A DNA stretch of 64,000 bases from Amycolatopsis acidicola (GCF_007713735.2 NZ_VMNW02000008.1:104083-168082), one strand, 5' to 3'. Counted from the stretch's first letter, positions 7,840 to 17,404 are shown. Notes: generated from the letters alone by a model not told the origin. Numbers and translations: made by a program.

Positions 7840-9183
7840 ATGACGACGTACCCGCCGGATTCCGACCGGAAAACGCTCCACCGCGCCATCGCGGCTGCCG
7901 CGATCGGCAACTTCGTGACCTGGTTCGACTTCGCCACGTACGGCTTCCTCGCGCTCATCATCAGCGAGGTTTTCTTTCCCGCGGGCAACCCGGCTCTGAG
8001 CCTGCTGTCGACCTTCGCCATCTTCGGCGTGGCCTTCTTGATGGAGCCGGTCGGTGCGTTCGTTTTCGGCCGGCTCGGAGACACCATGGGCCGCAAGACG
8101 ATCCTCGCCACGGTCATCATCATGATGTCCGCGGCGACCTTCATCGTCGGGCTGCTGCCCGGCTACGCCCAGATCGGCGTGACCGCGCCGATCCTGCTGT
8201 TGATCGTCCGCTTGTTACAGGGGTTCGCCGCCGGAGGTGAACCCGGCGGGGCGGCGACGTTCCTCGTGGAGTCCGCTCAGCCGGAGCGGCGTGCCCGCAC
8301 CGTGAGCGTCTGGCACTGTTCGAGCTATCTGTCCAATGTGGGCGCGTCGCTGCTGATTCTCGGACTCTACGCGGTCCTTTCGGACGAGCAGATGCACGCG
8401 TGGGGCTGGCGGGTGCCCTTCCTGATCGCGGCTCCGATCGGAGTCATCGGGCTGATCATCCGCCTGAAGCTGAGTGATACCCCCGAATTCGAGAAGATGA
8501 AGTCCGAGGGTTCGCTGAGCGAGTCCCCGCTGCGCGAGGTCCTCACGGTCAACCGCCGCCAGGTCCTGCAGGTGATCGGCTGCTCGGCGTTCCAGTACGC
8601 CGCGTTCTACTTCGTGTTCATCTACATGGAGACCTACCTCAAGTCGGAGCTGGCCTTCTCCAGCACCGCGGCGTCGATGTCGACCGTCGCCTGCCTGGTC
8701 ATCGCGTCCATCTCGATCTTCGGCTTCGCCCGGATCTGCGATCGGGTGGGGCGAAAACCGATTCTGCGCTGGGCGATGATCATCTGCATCGTGCTCACGT
8801 TCCCGGTGTTCCTCCTGATCAACAGTGGCAGCGTGCCGCTGGCGATCGTCGGGCACGTCGCGCTCGGGGTGCCGCTGGCGATGTTCATGTCCGCGTCCGG
8901 TTCGGCCATGGTCGAGATCTTCCCGGCACGGGTGCGATACACCGGGTTCTCGGTCGGCTTCAACGTCGCCGGCGCGTTGTTCGGCGGCACGGTCGCCTAC
9001 GCCGCGACTCTGCTGATCTCGTTGACCGGATCATCGTTGTCGCCTTCCGCGATCATCATCGCGACGGCGCTGATCGCGTTGGTCGCTGTCGCGACGATGA
9101 AGGAGACCGCCGGGCCTCGCCGCGAGGTGGGGGAGGGCCAACACCGGGAACCCGCCGCCGCGCCCGCCGGCGACACGCAGTGA
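7840..9183 (+). CDS. MHS-family MFS transporter 2
   Basis: 447 residues from the ATG at 7840, which has GGAG eight bases upstream; the frame's earlier starts add 72 non-homologous residues. It has the family motif NFVTWFDFATYGFLALI, 12 hydrophobic segments, and FGRLGDTMGRKT in loop 2-3. It is only distantly similar to transporter 1. It is followed after 37 bp by the dimethylformamidase-like gene, and this plus-strand pair is bounded by a strong terminator. The likely role is proton-coupled uptake of the amide or organic acid used by that enzyme (inference). The C-terminal tail is short, Pro/Ala-rich and probably disordered. Confidence 0.88.
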   Translation: MTTYPPDSDRKTLHRAIAAAAIGNFVTWFDFATYGFLALIISEVFFPAGNPALSLLSTFAIFGVAFLMEPVGAFVFGRLGDTMGRKTILATVIIMMSAATFIVGLLPGYAQIGVTAPILLLIVRLLQGFAAGGEPGGAATFLVESAQPERRARTVSVWHCSSYLSNVGASLLILGLYAVLSDEQMHAWGWRVPFLIAAPIGVIGLIIRLKLSDTPEFEKMKSEGSLSESPLREVLTVNRRQVLQVIGCSAFQYAAFYFVFIYMETYLKSELAFSSTAASMSTVACLVIASISIFGFARICDRVGRKPILRWAMIICIVLTFPVFLLINSGSVPLAIVGHVALGVPLAMFMSASGSAMVEIFPARVRYTGFSVGFNVAGALFGGTVAYAATLLISLTGSSLSPSAIIIATALIALVAVATMKETAGPRREVGEGQHREPAAAPAGDTQ

Positions 9184-9220
9184 GTCTCCCCCGCCCTGGT
9201 CGTTGAAGGAACTACTCATC

Positions 9221-11467
9221 ATGCTGCTTGGCTACTCCAGCGCCCTGAGCGCGACGGCGGGCGAAACATTGACATTCCACGTCAGCACCCGCGACGGTGT
9301 CCCTTTTACGGCGAACCTGGTCCGGTTCGACGGTGTCGAACAGTCCACGATCCCGCACCGCGCCGTGGAAACCGCGGTCCCCAGCGCGGCCGACGGCACT
9401 TATGTCGGCCACACGCGACAGTCCACCATCGGCTCCGCCATGACCGCGTACCTGGACACGGCCCGGTCCCACCGGAGCTTCGCCGCCGGATTGTGGTTCA
9501 GGCGCACCATAGCGTCCGAAGCCGCGTCAGTCCTGTGGACCGCCGGCCCCGGGCACGGGCGCACCGGGGGCGGTTTCACCATTTCGCTGGACGCTGAAGG
9601 TTTTCTGCGGAGCGAGCTTACCGGTGGGGCGGGCGAACCGTTGGTGCTGCCCACAGCCGTATCACAGAACACGTGGACCTGGGTGCGGCTCGCGGCCGAC
9701 CCCCGCCACGGTCGAGTCTCCTTGTATGCCAAGGAGATTGACCCGGACCGCGAACTCGGTACGGCCGAGGTCGCCCTCGCTTCGGATTGGGCGCTGGTGC
9801 CCGGCGAGTTCACTGTGGCGGGTGATGCGTCCCGGAGCCCCGGTTCGATGTTCACCGGCAAGATCGAAGATCCCCGGCTGTACGGGACGCTCGCCGATCT
9901 CGAAGCAGGCGACCCCGCCAACGCTATCGTCGCCTGGCAGATGGGCCGGGACTTCGCGACCTCCCAGGTATTCGACGCCGGCCCTCAGGGCTGCCACGGC
10001 GTGCTGCACAACCGTCCCACGCGCGCGGTAACCGGTCATGGCTGGACTCCTGGTTCTGTCCGCTACAGCGACGCTCCCGCGGAGTGGAACGCCATCCACT
10101 TCCACGCCGACGACGTCGACGACCAGCAGTGGCCGGCCGACTTCTCGTTCACCATCCCGGAGGAACTGTCCTCCGGCTGCTACGCGTTCCGGCTCCGTCA
10201 AGGCCGATCCGTCGATCACCTGCCGTTCTTCATTGCTCCGCGAGGAAGAACCGGATCCAGGGTCCTGTTCGTCGCACCCACGAACACCTATCTCGCCTAC
10301 GCCAACGAACATCTCTGGGAGGGCGAACGCGGCGAAAGCCACGCCCGCATGATGGACTTCCCGATCCGGCTCGACGACGCCGAGCGCACCCTGCGCGACC
10401 ATCCTGAGTTCGGCCGATCCGTCTACGACAGCCACGCCGACGGCAGCGGGGTCGTCTACGCCAGTGTGCGCCGTCCCCTGCTCAACGTCCGGCCCGACCA
10501 TCACAACTGGCTGGTCGGCGGCCGACGGCACTTCGGCGCCGACTTGTTCATCCTGGGCTGGCTCCGGCGGACCGGCATCGCGTTCGACGTGGTCACCGAC
10601 AACGAGGTGCACCGCCAGGGCCGCGAACTGCTCGGACGCTACGACGTCGTGGTCACCGGCAGCCACCCCGAATACGTCACCGCCGAGCACTATGCCGCCG
10701 TGATCGACTATCTCGACGGCGGCGGGAACCTCATGTACCTCGGCGCCAACGGGTTCTACTGGGTCACCAGCTACCTCGACGAGGAACACAGCGGTATCGA
10801 GATCCGGCGAGGCTACGCGGCCACCCGCGACTGGTCCTCCCACCCCGCCGAGCTCCACCACAGCTCGACCGGACAACTCGGTGGCGCCTGGCGCCACCGC
10901 GGCATCGACACCAATCCCCTGCTGGGCATCGGCATGACCGGATGCGGCTTCGCCACAGGTTCGGGCTACACCCGCACCGACGACAGCTACGCACCGGATC
11001 TCGAATGGATATTCGACGGCGTCACATCGCGGATCCTGGGCAAGCACGGCCTCGTCCTGCGAGCCGCTGCCGGCGATGAGCTCGACGGCACGGACTTCCA
11101 GCGCGGCACGCCGGCGAGGACCCGCGTCCTCGCGACATCCGCGCACAGCGAACTGTACTACCCCGCCATCGAAACCCAGACCGAGATCGGGCCCCGGCTC
11201 GACGGCCGGTCCAACCCCCGTGTCCGGGCCGACATGGTGTACGTCTGTCCACAGGGGACTCGAGGTGCGGTGTTCTCAGCCGGATCCATCGCATGGGCCG
11301 GCGGGCTTGCCCACAACGGCTATGACAACGACCTGGCCAGGGTCGCGACGAACGTGCTCCGCCGGTTCTCTCACGCGGAACCGCACGCCCCCTCACGCCA
11401 ACGTGGCACGAGGTCCCTTGGGCGGCAATGGATTCGAGCGGCTCGCTCCCGGCCTTGGCACGCCTGA
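9221..11467 (+). CDS. N,N-dimethylformamidase-like large (beta) subunit
   Basis: 748 residues from the ATG at 9221 with AAGGA 10 bases upstream; a TTG at 9203 is less likely. Residues about 85-260 form a LamG/concanavalin-like domain (SFAAGLWFRRTI, FTGKIEDPRLYG). The remainder is the family catalytic part with a glutamine-amidotransferase-like core (RVLFVAPTNTYLAYANEH, YDVVVTGSHPEYVTAEHY, LDGGGNLMYLGANGFYW). The known enzyme is an alpha2beta2 mononuclear iron amidohydrolase with Tyr/Tyr/Glu iron ligands. The Tyr-rich motifs are present, but I cannot assign ligands with certainty. The small alpha subunit normally encoded beside it is absent from the window, so the natural substrate may be another N-substituted amide. 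It is co-directional with transporter 2. Confidence 0.85.
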   Translation: MLLGYSSALSATAGETLTFHVSTRDGVPFTANLVRFDGVEQSTIPHRAVETAVPSAADGTYVGHTRQSTIGSAMTAYLDTARSHRSFAAGLWFRRTIASEAASVLWTAGPGHGRTGGGFTISLDAEGFLRSELTGGAGEPLVLPTAVSQNTWTWVRLAADPRHGRVSLYAKEIDPDRELGTAEVALASDWALVPGEFTVAGDASRSPGSMFTGKIEDPRLYGTLADLEAGDPANAIVAWQMGRDFATSQVFDAGPQGCHGVLHNRPTRAVTGHGWTPGSVRYSDAPAEWNAIHFHADDVDDQQWPADFSFTIPEELSSGCYAFRLRQGRSVDHLPFFIAPRGRTGSRVLFVAPTNTYLAYANEHLWEGERGESHARMMDFPIRLDDAERTLRDHPEFGRSVYDSHADGSGVVYASVRRPLLNVRPDHHNWLVGGRRHFGADLFILGWLRRTGIAFDVVTDNEVHRQGRELLGRYDVVVTGSHPEYVTAEHYAAVIDYLDGGGNLMYLGANGFYWVTSYLDEEHSGIEIRRGYAATRDWSSHPAELHHSSTGQLGGAWRHRGIDTNPLLGIGMTGCGFATGSGYTRTDDSYAPDLEWIFDGVTSRILGKHGLVLRAAAGDELDGTDFQRGTPARTRVLATSAHSELYYPAIETQTEIGPRLDGRSNPRVRADMVYVCPQGTRGAVFSAGSIAWAGGLAHNGYDNDLARVATNVLRRFSHAEPHAPSRQRGTRSLGRQWIRAARSRPWHA

Positions 11468-11481
11468 CAACCGAAGAGCGA

Positions 11482-11513
11482 AGCAGGGCCCCGGTCGTCG
11501 GGGCCCTGCTTTT
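11482..11513 (+). terminator. Strong intrinsic terminator
   Basis: An 11-bp perfect stem (AGCAGGGCCCC / GGGGCCCTGCT) with a 7-base loop is followed by a T-run. It ends the transporter 2/amidase unit and lies between convergent genes. Confidence 0.85.
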
Positions 11514-11543
11514 CGTAGCCACTCCGCGCACCTGCTGAGCGCG

Positions 11544-13097
11544 TCAGCGGCCAAGCGATACATCGTCGGCGCGCGTGACCTGCTCGCTGCCGGGATTCTT
11601 GCGGCCCTTGCGTTTCAGGTAGGCGTACATCATCCATCCGATCACGAGCATGGCGCCGATGAACACGAACGCGCCCCACTGGTAGTACCAGGCCGCATCC
11701 CCGTAGATCTCCGCGCGGGGCCAGGCGATGTCGACCAGCACCGCCACTTGGAACAAGACGGCGATGATGTTGACGACCACACCGAAGCGGCCCAGCGTGA
11801 AGTAAGGACCGTGGTCGGGTCCCGGCCACTCGCCCTTGAACCTCTTGATCAGCAGTGACACCGTCACGATCAAATACACCACGTACCACAGCACTGACGC
11901 GATCGCGGCCAGTGTTCCGAACAACTGTGTGTTGCCGAGGTTGACCAGCAGCAGGACGATCGGGACCGCACCGATCAGTACCGAGGCCGCGATCATGCTG
12001 CGCGTCCTGGGGTTGACCGTGGACAGTTTCTTCGCGAAGGGCAGTCGCCCGTCGCGGGCCATCCCGAAGACCATCCGGATCCCGGACGCCTGCACGGCCA
12101 ACGCGTTGACGAAGATCGAAATCCCGACGGCGATGAGGAAGACAGTGGCGAGCCCATCGCCGAGCGTGGCCTTGAGCACGTAGGCCATCCCCTGCGAGCC
12201 GATGAGCTGCAGGTTGCTCTGCCCGAGGATGTCCGGCATCGCCATCTGGGCCGCGAGCACGAGCAACGCGCCCATCAGCGCCGACGCGGCGACCGCCCGG
12301 ACGATCTCGCGGGGAGCGAACTTGCGCGGGTTGGACGTTTCCTCGGCCAGCGAACCTGCCGCGTCAAAGCCCGAATAGATGTTGACCGCGAACAGCGTGG
12401 CCACCAGAAGAACCCCGACGATGCCCCATGACGCTCCGGTGCTCGTGCCGGCCGAATCCAGCACGATCCCCGGTCCACGCTTGGCATGGCCGAACAGCAC
12501 CACGATGAGCAACGTGCAGCCGATGAGTTCGGTGAACACGCCGATGTTGTTGATGATCGCCATCAGCCGCACGCCGACGATGTTGATCACGGTGGTCACG
12601 ACGACGAGGATGGCGCCGAGCAGAACCGCGTTCTGCGCGCCGCTGGCGGTGGCGAAGGTACCGATGTCGTCCGTGGTCCCGAAGACCTCGAAGCCGCTCC
12701 AGATCTGCGGCAGCACGACCTGCAGCGAGACCGCGGGCCCGGCGACGCTCACGCAGATGGTCAGGATCACCAGCCAGCCCGCCGTCCAGGCGGCGAGAGG
12801 TTTGCTGATCTGCTTGACCCACTGGTAAACGCCGCCGGCGAGCGGGTATCGCGAGGCCAGCTCGGCCAGCAACATGGCGACGAGGAACTGCCCGGCGGCG
12901 ATGACCGGGATCGACCACCAGAACGCCGGGCCCGCAGCCCCGAACCCGAAGCCGAAGAGCATGAACACGCCGGTCAGGATCGACAGGAAACTGAAGCCCG
13001 CCGCGAACGAAGAGAACCTACCGAGCCTGCGATCCAATTCCTGCTTGTATCCGAACCCGGCCAGGTAGTCGGAATCGTCGGTCGACGAGTCGGTCAT
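11544..13097 (-). CDS. APC-family amino acid/amine permease 1
   Basis: 517 residues from the ATG at 13097, preceded by AAGGAGG; the longer frame to 13304 has no support. About 12-14 membrane segments are visible. It begins with a conserved cytoplasmic motif (FGYKQELDRRLGRFSSFAAG) and has SRYPLAGGVYQWVKQISKP in the second membrane region. Two close paralogues lie at 24857-26428 and 31928-33505; all three share this N-terminus and the YYQWGAFVF-type C-terminal segment. APC carriers of this type move amino acids, choline-like amines or GABA. It is downstream of the bet-like GMC gene on the same strand with a 160-bp gap, so it may import that substrate. Confidence 0.88.
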   Translation of the reverse strand: MTDSSTDDSDYLAGFGYKQELDRRLGRFSSFAAGFSFLSILTGVFMLFGFGFGAAGPAFWWSIPVIAAGQFLVAMLLAELASRYPLAGGVYQWVKQISKPLAAWTAGWLVILTICVSVAGPAVSLQVVLPQIWSGFEVFGTTDDIGTFATASGAQNAVLLGAILVVVTTVINIVGVRLMAIINNIGVFTELIGCTLLIVVLFGHAKRGPGIVLDSAGTSTGASWGIVGVLLVATLFAVNIYSGFDAAGSLAEETSNPRKFAPREIVRAVAASALMGALLVLAAQMAMPDILGQSNLQLIGSQGMAYVLKATLGDGLATVFLIAVGISIFVNALAVQASGIRMVFGMARDGRLPFAKKLSTVNPRTRSMIAASVLIGAVPIVLLLVNLGNTQLFGTLAAIASVLWYVVYLIVTVSLLIKRFKGEWPGPDHGPYFTLGRFGVVVNIIAVLFQVAVLVDIAWPRAEIYGDAAWYYQWGAFVFIGAMLVIGWMMYAYLKRKGRKNPGSEQVTRADDVSLGR

Positions 13098-13257
13098 GAT
13101 GCCTCCTTGTATTCCGTCTGCTGCCAAAGGAGACGAAGCAGCAAAGTTTGGGGTGAAACCGCGAAGCGCACTGTGGAATGACGATGCCTTCACCGAAGTG
13201 AACGGCCGCAAATGGCATGAGAATCGACGACGGGGGCACGCCGGGCGGCGCGTCCGA

Positions 13258-14814
13258 TCAGGGTTTCGCGTGATCTTCCACGATAATGCTCGCAGCCTTC
13301 TCACCGAGCATCATCACCGTCATGCAGATGTTGACCCCGACCTGGCGGGGGAAGACCGAGGCATCCGCGATCCGGAGTCCTTCGAGGCCTCGGACTCGCA
13401 GCCGGGGATCGACCACCGCGGCAGGGTCGTCCGCGGCCCCCATCCGGCAGGTTCCGTTGGGATGGAAGACGGTCCCGCTCCGCTCGCGGCCGTATTCGGA
13501 CAGCTCGCCTCGTTCCCGGAGACCGTCGCCCGGCAGGATTTCTTTGCCGATCCAGTCACCGAGCGCGGTTTGTCCGGCGATTTCCAGCACGACTTCGAAG
13601 CCCTGAAGCAAGACGTCTTCGTCGTGTCCTTCGGCGTCGGTGAAGTAGCGGAAGTCGATGCGTGGCGCGCCACCCGGGTCGGCCGGGTCGAGGCGCACCG
13701 TGCCACGGCTCCGGGGGTAGCAGACATTGGGGTTGAGGACGATGGCCCGTTCGACGTCGATGGTCTGCGAGCCGAATCCGAGGTAGGAAATGTCGTCGCG
13801 GCCGGCGGCGGCGCTGATCTCGATCTGGATGTCGGGCGCCGTCGAGGCCCACGAGCTGCGAGCCACGGCCATCGCTTCGAGGATCTGCGTCGAGTGCCAC
13901 GGCGCCGGGGGTTCGATCGGCCGTTTCGACTCCCAGACCGCGACGCCCAGTACGTGGTCGGTGAGATGCTCGCCCACCGCCGGGAGGTCGTGCACCACGT
14001 CGATACCTGCCGCGCGCAACTGGTCGGCAGGACCGATGCCCGAGCGCAGCAGTAGCGCGGGCGAGTCGAAGGCCCCTCCCGCGACCACGGTTTCCACGCG
14101 AGGTGTGATCCGGCCGCGGTTCGTCTCCGCTCCGGTCACCCGGCCGTTGCTGTCGACCAGGAGGCGATCGACCCGGATATCGGTCAGGACGGTGAGGGAC
14201 GAGAGGTCCGCGCGCGAGCGGTGGAGGTAGACGACCGACGAGGACAGCCGGTTACCCGCCGCGTCCGCGTTGACCGGAACCCAGCTGAAAGCACCGTCGT
14301 CCAACGGCTTGTCGTTCCACGGTGTGCCGGCCAACCCGAGTGCCGCCGCCGCCTGTTCCACGGCTCGCGCCCATTCGCTCCGCGCCGGGTTCGAGATCGG
14401 CCGCACGGTGTCGAGAACACGGCGGAAGTAGGGCTCGGTACCGGCACCGTCCCAGCCTTCCGCCCCGAGTCGGGCCCATTGGTCGAAGTCGTCGCGGTGA
14501 GGGCGCAGGAAAAGACCGCCGTTGTGCGAACTGCACCCACCGAGGACCTTCGCCCTGGCAGGTTCGATCGCGCTGTTGCCGCGGGGTTGCGGTTCGATGG
14601 TGTAGTTGTAGTCGAGCTCGGTGCCGAGCATCCCCACCCACCGGCGCAGATCGGCGACGCGATGGTCACCGGCATCCGTGGGCCCGGCTTCGGCGAGCAC
14701 CACCCGTGCTCCGGTCTCGGCCGCGAGACGAGCGGCCACGATGCAGCCGGCCGTGCCACCACCTACCACCAGGTAGTCGCACTCGGCCACGGCCGGGATC
14801 AATCTGGAAGTCAT
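13258..14814 (-). CDS. GMC-family FAD alcohol oxidase/dehydrogenase (choline-dehydrogenase-like)
   Basis: 518 residues from the ATG at 14814; AAAGG overlaps the alternative GTG at 14826. The N-terminal FAD fold is YLVVGGGTAGCIVAARLA. The GMC signatures are present (VLGGCSSHNGGLFLRP and VVAGGAFDSPALLLRSGIG), and the C-terminal catalytic His region reads HPNGTCRMG, then GVNICMTVMMLGEKAA. The family oxidises primary alcohols such as choline. Gene order (this gene, a TetR gene, an ALDH gene) parallels betA-betI-betB, and the palindrome GTACAGATGTAC lies 46 bp upstream. Choline or a related amino alcohol is a reasonable guess; other alcohols are possible. Confidence 0.88.
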   Translation of the reverse strand: MTSRLIPAVAECDYLVVGGGTAGCIVAARLAAETGARVVLAEAGPTDAGDHRVADLRRWVGMLGTELDYNYTIEPQPRGNSAIEPARAKVLGGCSSHNGGLFLRPHRDDFDQWARLGAEGWDGAGTEPYFRRVLDTVRPISNPARSEWARAVEQAAAALGLAGTPWNDKPLDDGAFSWVPVNADAAGNRLSSSVVYLHRSRADLSSLTVLTDIRVDRLLVDSNGRVTGAETNRGRITPRVETVVAGGAFDSPALLLRSGIGPADQLRAAGIDVVHDLPAVGEHLTDHVLGVAVWESKRPIEPPAPWHSTQILEAMAVARSSWASTAPDIQIEISAAAGRDDISYLGFGSQTIDVERAIVLNPNVCYPRSRGTVRLDPADPGGAPRIDFRYFTDAEGHDEDVLLQGFEVVLEIAGQTALGDWIGKEILPGDGLRERGELSEYGRERSGTVFHPNGTCRMGAADDPAAVVDPRLRVRGLEGLRIADASVFPRQVGVNICMTVMMLGEKAASIIVEDHAKP

Positions 14815-14859
14815 GGCGCAGTGCACCTTTCGTGCATTGACAGCGTTTCAGCGGAGTTA

Positions 14860-14871
14860 GTACAGATGTAC
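14860..14871. promoter_or_regulatory. Putative TetR operator upstream of GMC gene
   Basis: GTACAGATGTAC has perfect GTACA/TGTAC arms. The same arms, with a different 2-base centre, recur at 17144-17155 upstream of the ALDH. The two sites flank the TetR gene and its presumed targets. Confidence 0.65.
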
Positions 14872-14936
14872 ATTCCCAAGCATGTGCTGGACACCGGGAA
14901 CGTGATGGTTCGACTGGTCGCGCTTTGTCGCGCGGT

Positions 14937-15476
14937 TCAGCCCGTGATGCGGCGGAGAACTTTGGTGACGTCTTCGAGATCCGGTGCCGAGCCGAGAATC
15001 ATCGACTGCAGCAGGAGTCCGTCGAACGCGAGTGACAACGCCTCTGCCGTGAGTCGGTCGGTGTGCCGGGAGAGCACGTCGGGCAATTTGGCCTGCCACT
15101 CGTGACTGAGCTTTTGCAGCGGTGGCCGCCGTAATGCCGCCAGATAAAGCTCGTGCTCGACAACCGTTCGCGTCCAGTGCGTGGTCACCAGTGTTCGCAG
15201 GTAGGCGACCAGCTCCTGGACGAGATCCTTGCCGTCGGCCAGATTGTCCGACCATTCCTCGAGTTCGGCGTCCGTATGACGCTTCGCCTCGATGATGGCG
15301 GCGGCCATCATATCGTCCCGCGTTTTGAAGTGGTACGTCGTGGAGCCCAGTGGCACCTGGGCACGTTCGGCGACCGCCCGGTGCGTAAGGCCTTCGATGC
15401 CGGATTCGGCGATCACTTCGACGGCGGCGCTGGCGATGCGCCGCGGCCGGTCGGGATCGTTGACTCCTCGGGGCAT
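14937..15476 (-). CDS. TetR/AcrR-family repressor (BetI-like context)
   Basis: 179 residues, slightly short for the family. The N-terminal helix-turn-helix is GLTHRAVAERAQVPLGSTTY at residues about 30-50, after SAAVEVIAESG. The C-terminal ligand domain is all-helical. It lies between the GMC oxidoreductase and the ALDH on the same strand. Twin GTACANNTGTAC palindromes in front of those two genes are its likely operators, giving a three-gene regulon. By analogy with BetI the inducer may be a choline-like molecule, but sequence similarity to BetI cannot be judged here. Confidence 0.88.
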   Translation of the reverse strand: MPRGVNDPDRPRRIASAAVEVIAESGIEGLTHRAVAERAQVPLGSTTYHFKTRDDMMAAAIIEAKRHTDAELEEWSDNLADGKDLVQELVAYLRTLVTTHWTRTVVEHELYLAALRRPPLQKLSHEWQAKLPDVLSRHTDRLTAEALSLAFDGLLLQSMILGSAPDLEDVTKVLRRITG

Positions 15477-15599
15477 GAACCTGAACTCCTGTCCTGCCGG
15501 TCGGCAAGCGGACGGTGGGCAACCCTACGCACTGTTGTGGAGATCCGCCGCGTGCGCCCCGGGGCGCTGGTCCTGGACAGGCCCGCGACGATGTCGCGA

Positions 15600-17111
15600 T
15601 CAGCGAAGCTGGATCCAGATCGCCTTGGTCTCGGTGTAGATGTCGTGTGCCATCAACGATTTTTCACGGCCACCGAAGCCGGACTGTTTCCACCCGCCGA
15701 ACGGCACCGCCTCGTCGCCCTCGGAGAAGCAGTTGACCGATACCGTGCCGGCCTCGATCGCCTTGGCGATCCGGTGCGCGCGGTGGAGATCGTTGGTGTA
15801 GAGCTGTGACGCGAGGCCGTACCTGGTGTCGTTCGCGATCTCGACGGCCTCGTCCTCGGTGTCGAACGTCGTCACGGTCAGCACCGGCCCGAAGATTTCT
15901 TCCCGCGCGATGCGCATGTCGTTGCGCACGCCGTCGAAAATCGTCGGCTGCATGAAGCTGCCGCCCGAGTCCTCATGAAGCCGGGATCCGCCCAGTACGA
16001 GGGAGGCCCCTTCGGACTTGCCAAGCTCGACGTAACGCAGTACTCGCTCGAGATGCGCGGGGCTGATCGAGGCACCGATCTTCGAGTTCTCGTCGAGCGG
16101 GTCCCCGACCGTCCAGTTCGAGAACTCCTCGACGAGCGCCTGGAGCACACGGTCTTTCACCCCGCGTTGAACGAGAAGACGGGAGCCGCCGGAACAGATC
16201 TGCCCCTGGCTGTAGATGATGCCCCCGGCGATCTCCTTGACGATCGGCTCCAGGTCGTCGACATCGTCCATGACGATGACGGGGCTCTTCCCACCCAGTT
16301 CGAGGAAGACCCGCTTCAGATTCGACTCGGCCGCGTATTGCAGCAGGAGCTGGCCGGTCTCCGTGGAACCGGTGAAGCTGAGGCAATCGACGTCGGGGTG
16401 CCGCCCGAGTGCCTGTCCGGCGACCTCGCCGAGTCCGGGAAGGACGTTCAGGACTCCGGCGGGAATCCCGGCCTCCGCGGCCAGCTCGGCTAGCCGGAGG
16501 ATGCTGAGCGGCGTCTGCTCGGCAGGCTTGATGATCAGCGAGTTCCCGGAAGCCAGGGCCGGTGCGATCTTGTTCGCCGTGATCTCCAACGGAAAATTCC
16601 ACGGGATGACGGCCGCGACGACCCCGATAGGCTGCCGCGTGATCATCGAGACCTTGTCCTCGGCGGTGCGCGACATCTGGTCGTAGATCTTGTCGATCGC
16701 CTCCGCGTGCCAGCGAATCAGCCCCAGCGTTCCGGGCAGGTCTCCGGTGATCGCGTCGTGCACCGGCTTGCCGTTGTCGAGTGACTCGATCAGAGCCAGC
16801 TCGACGCGGTTCTCCTCGATCAGATCGGCGAACCTGAGCAGCACCGCTTTTCGCTCGGCGGGCGACATACGACGCCACGGACCGGTCCGGAACGCGCGCC
16901 GTGCCGCGGACACCGCGTCGTCGACATCGGCAGGCGACGCTTGCGCGACGTCAGCCAGCTTCTCACCGGTCGCCGGATTGGCGGTCACGAAGGTCGCGCG
17001 CCCCTCGGCATGCCGGAACTCGCCGTCTATGAACAGCCTGGTCTCGAAGCGAACGCCGCGAGCCAATTCGCGGAAGTCCACTACTCGCTCTGGCGCGGCC
17101 GCAGATGTCAT
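15600..17111 (-). CDS. Aldehyde dehydrogenase (bet-like cluster)
   Basis: 503 residues. It has the catalytic Cys in YSQGQICSGGSRLL, the base Glu in FLELGGKSPVIV, FTGSTETGQLL, and REEIFGPVLTV near the C-terminus. The ATG at 17111 is chosen because it gives a normal ALDH N-terminus; no strong ribosome-binding site is visible. The gene is upstream of the TetR and GMC genes on the same strand, with its own promoter region carrying the palindrome GTACATTTGTAC. The ALDH is the expected second enzyme after an alcohol dehydrogenase, converting an aldehyde such as betaine aldehyde to the acid. Exact substrate not determinable. Confidence 0.9.
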   Translation of the reverse strand: MTSAAAPERVVDFRELARGVRFETRLFIDGEFRHAEGRATFVTANPATGEKLADVAQASPADVDDAVSAARRAFRTGPWRRMSPAERKAVLLRFADLIEENRVELALIESLDNGKPVHDAITGDLPGTLGLIRWHAEAIDKIYDQMSRTAEDKVSMITRQPIGVVAAVIPWNFPLEITANKIAPALASGNSLIIKPAEQTPLSILRLAELAAEAGIPAGVLNVLPGLGEVAGQALGRHPDVDCLSFTGSTETGQLLLQYAAESNLKRVFLELGGKSPVIVMDDVDDLEPIVKEIAGGIIYSQGQICSGGSRLLVQRGVKDRVLQALVEEFSNWTVGDPLDENSKIGASISPAHLERVLRYVELGKSEGASLVLGGSRLHEDSGGSFMQPTIFDGVRNDMRIAREEIFGPVLTVTTFDTEDEAVEIANDTRYGLASQLYTNDLHRAHRIAKAIEAGTVSVNCFSEGDEAVPFGGWKQSGFGGREKSLMAHDIYTETKAIWIQLR

Positions 17112-17143
17112 CTATGCAGTCTCCCGGTCTAGAAACGAAGGAC

Positions 17144-17155
17144 GTACATTTGTAC
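17144..17155. promoter_or_regulatory. Putative TetR operator upstream of ALDH
   Basis: GTACATTTGTAC shares GTACA/TGTAC arms with the site at 14860-14871 and lies 33 bp upstream of the ALDH start. The similarity continues outward (TGTACATCCC here, TGTACATTCC there). Confidence 0.65.
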
Positions 17156-17288
17156 ATCCCATCGGGTAATGGGTAACATAACACCTACGGCGCGGTTTGG
17201 CGAGAGCTTGCGTGGCGTTACTGAGCTGATGACCTCACTACGCGTCCCACTGTTCGATGTCGAACTTCGAGACGTCCGGGCATGCCGA

Positions 17289-17318
17289 ACGGGGCAGCAG
17301 TGTTTCGCGCTGCCCCGT
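17289..17318. terminator. Hairpin between ALDH and racemase genes
   Basis: A perfect 10-bp stem (ACGGGGCAGC / GCTGCCCCGT) with a 10-base loop. There is no T-run. It is about 500 bp downstream of the racemase stop codon on the minus strand and about 180 bp upstream of the ALDH start, so it may end read-through or be part of the repeat-bearing region. Confidence 0.4.
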
Positions 17319-17404
17319 CACTGTCTTGGCCGTGTGATCGAGATGTAAGTACGACCGTCCTGAATGGACCCGCGCGTCGAGGTTGGAGATCCACCGCGGG
17401 CGGA

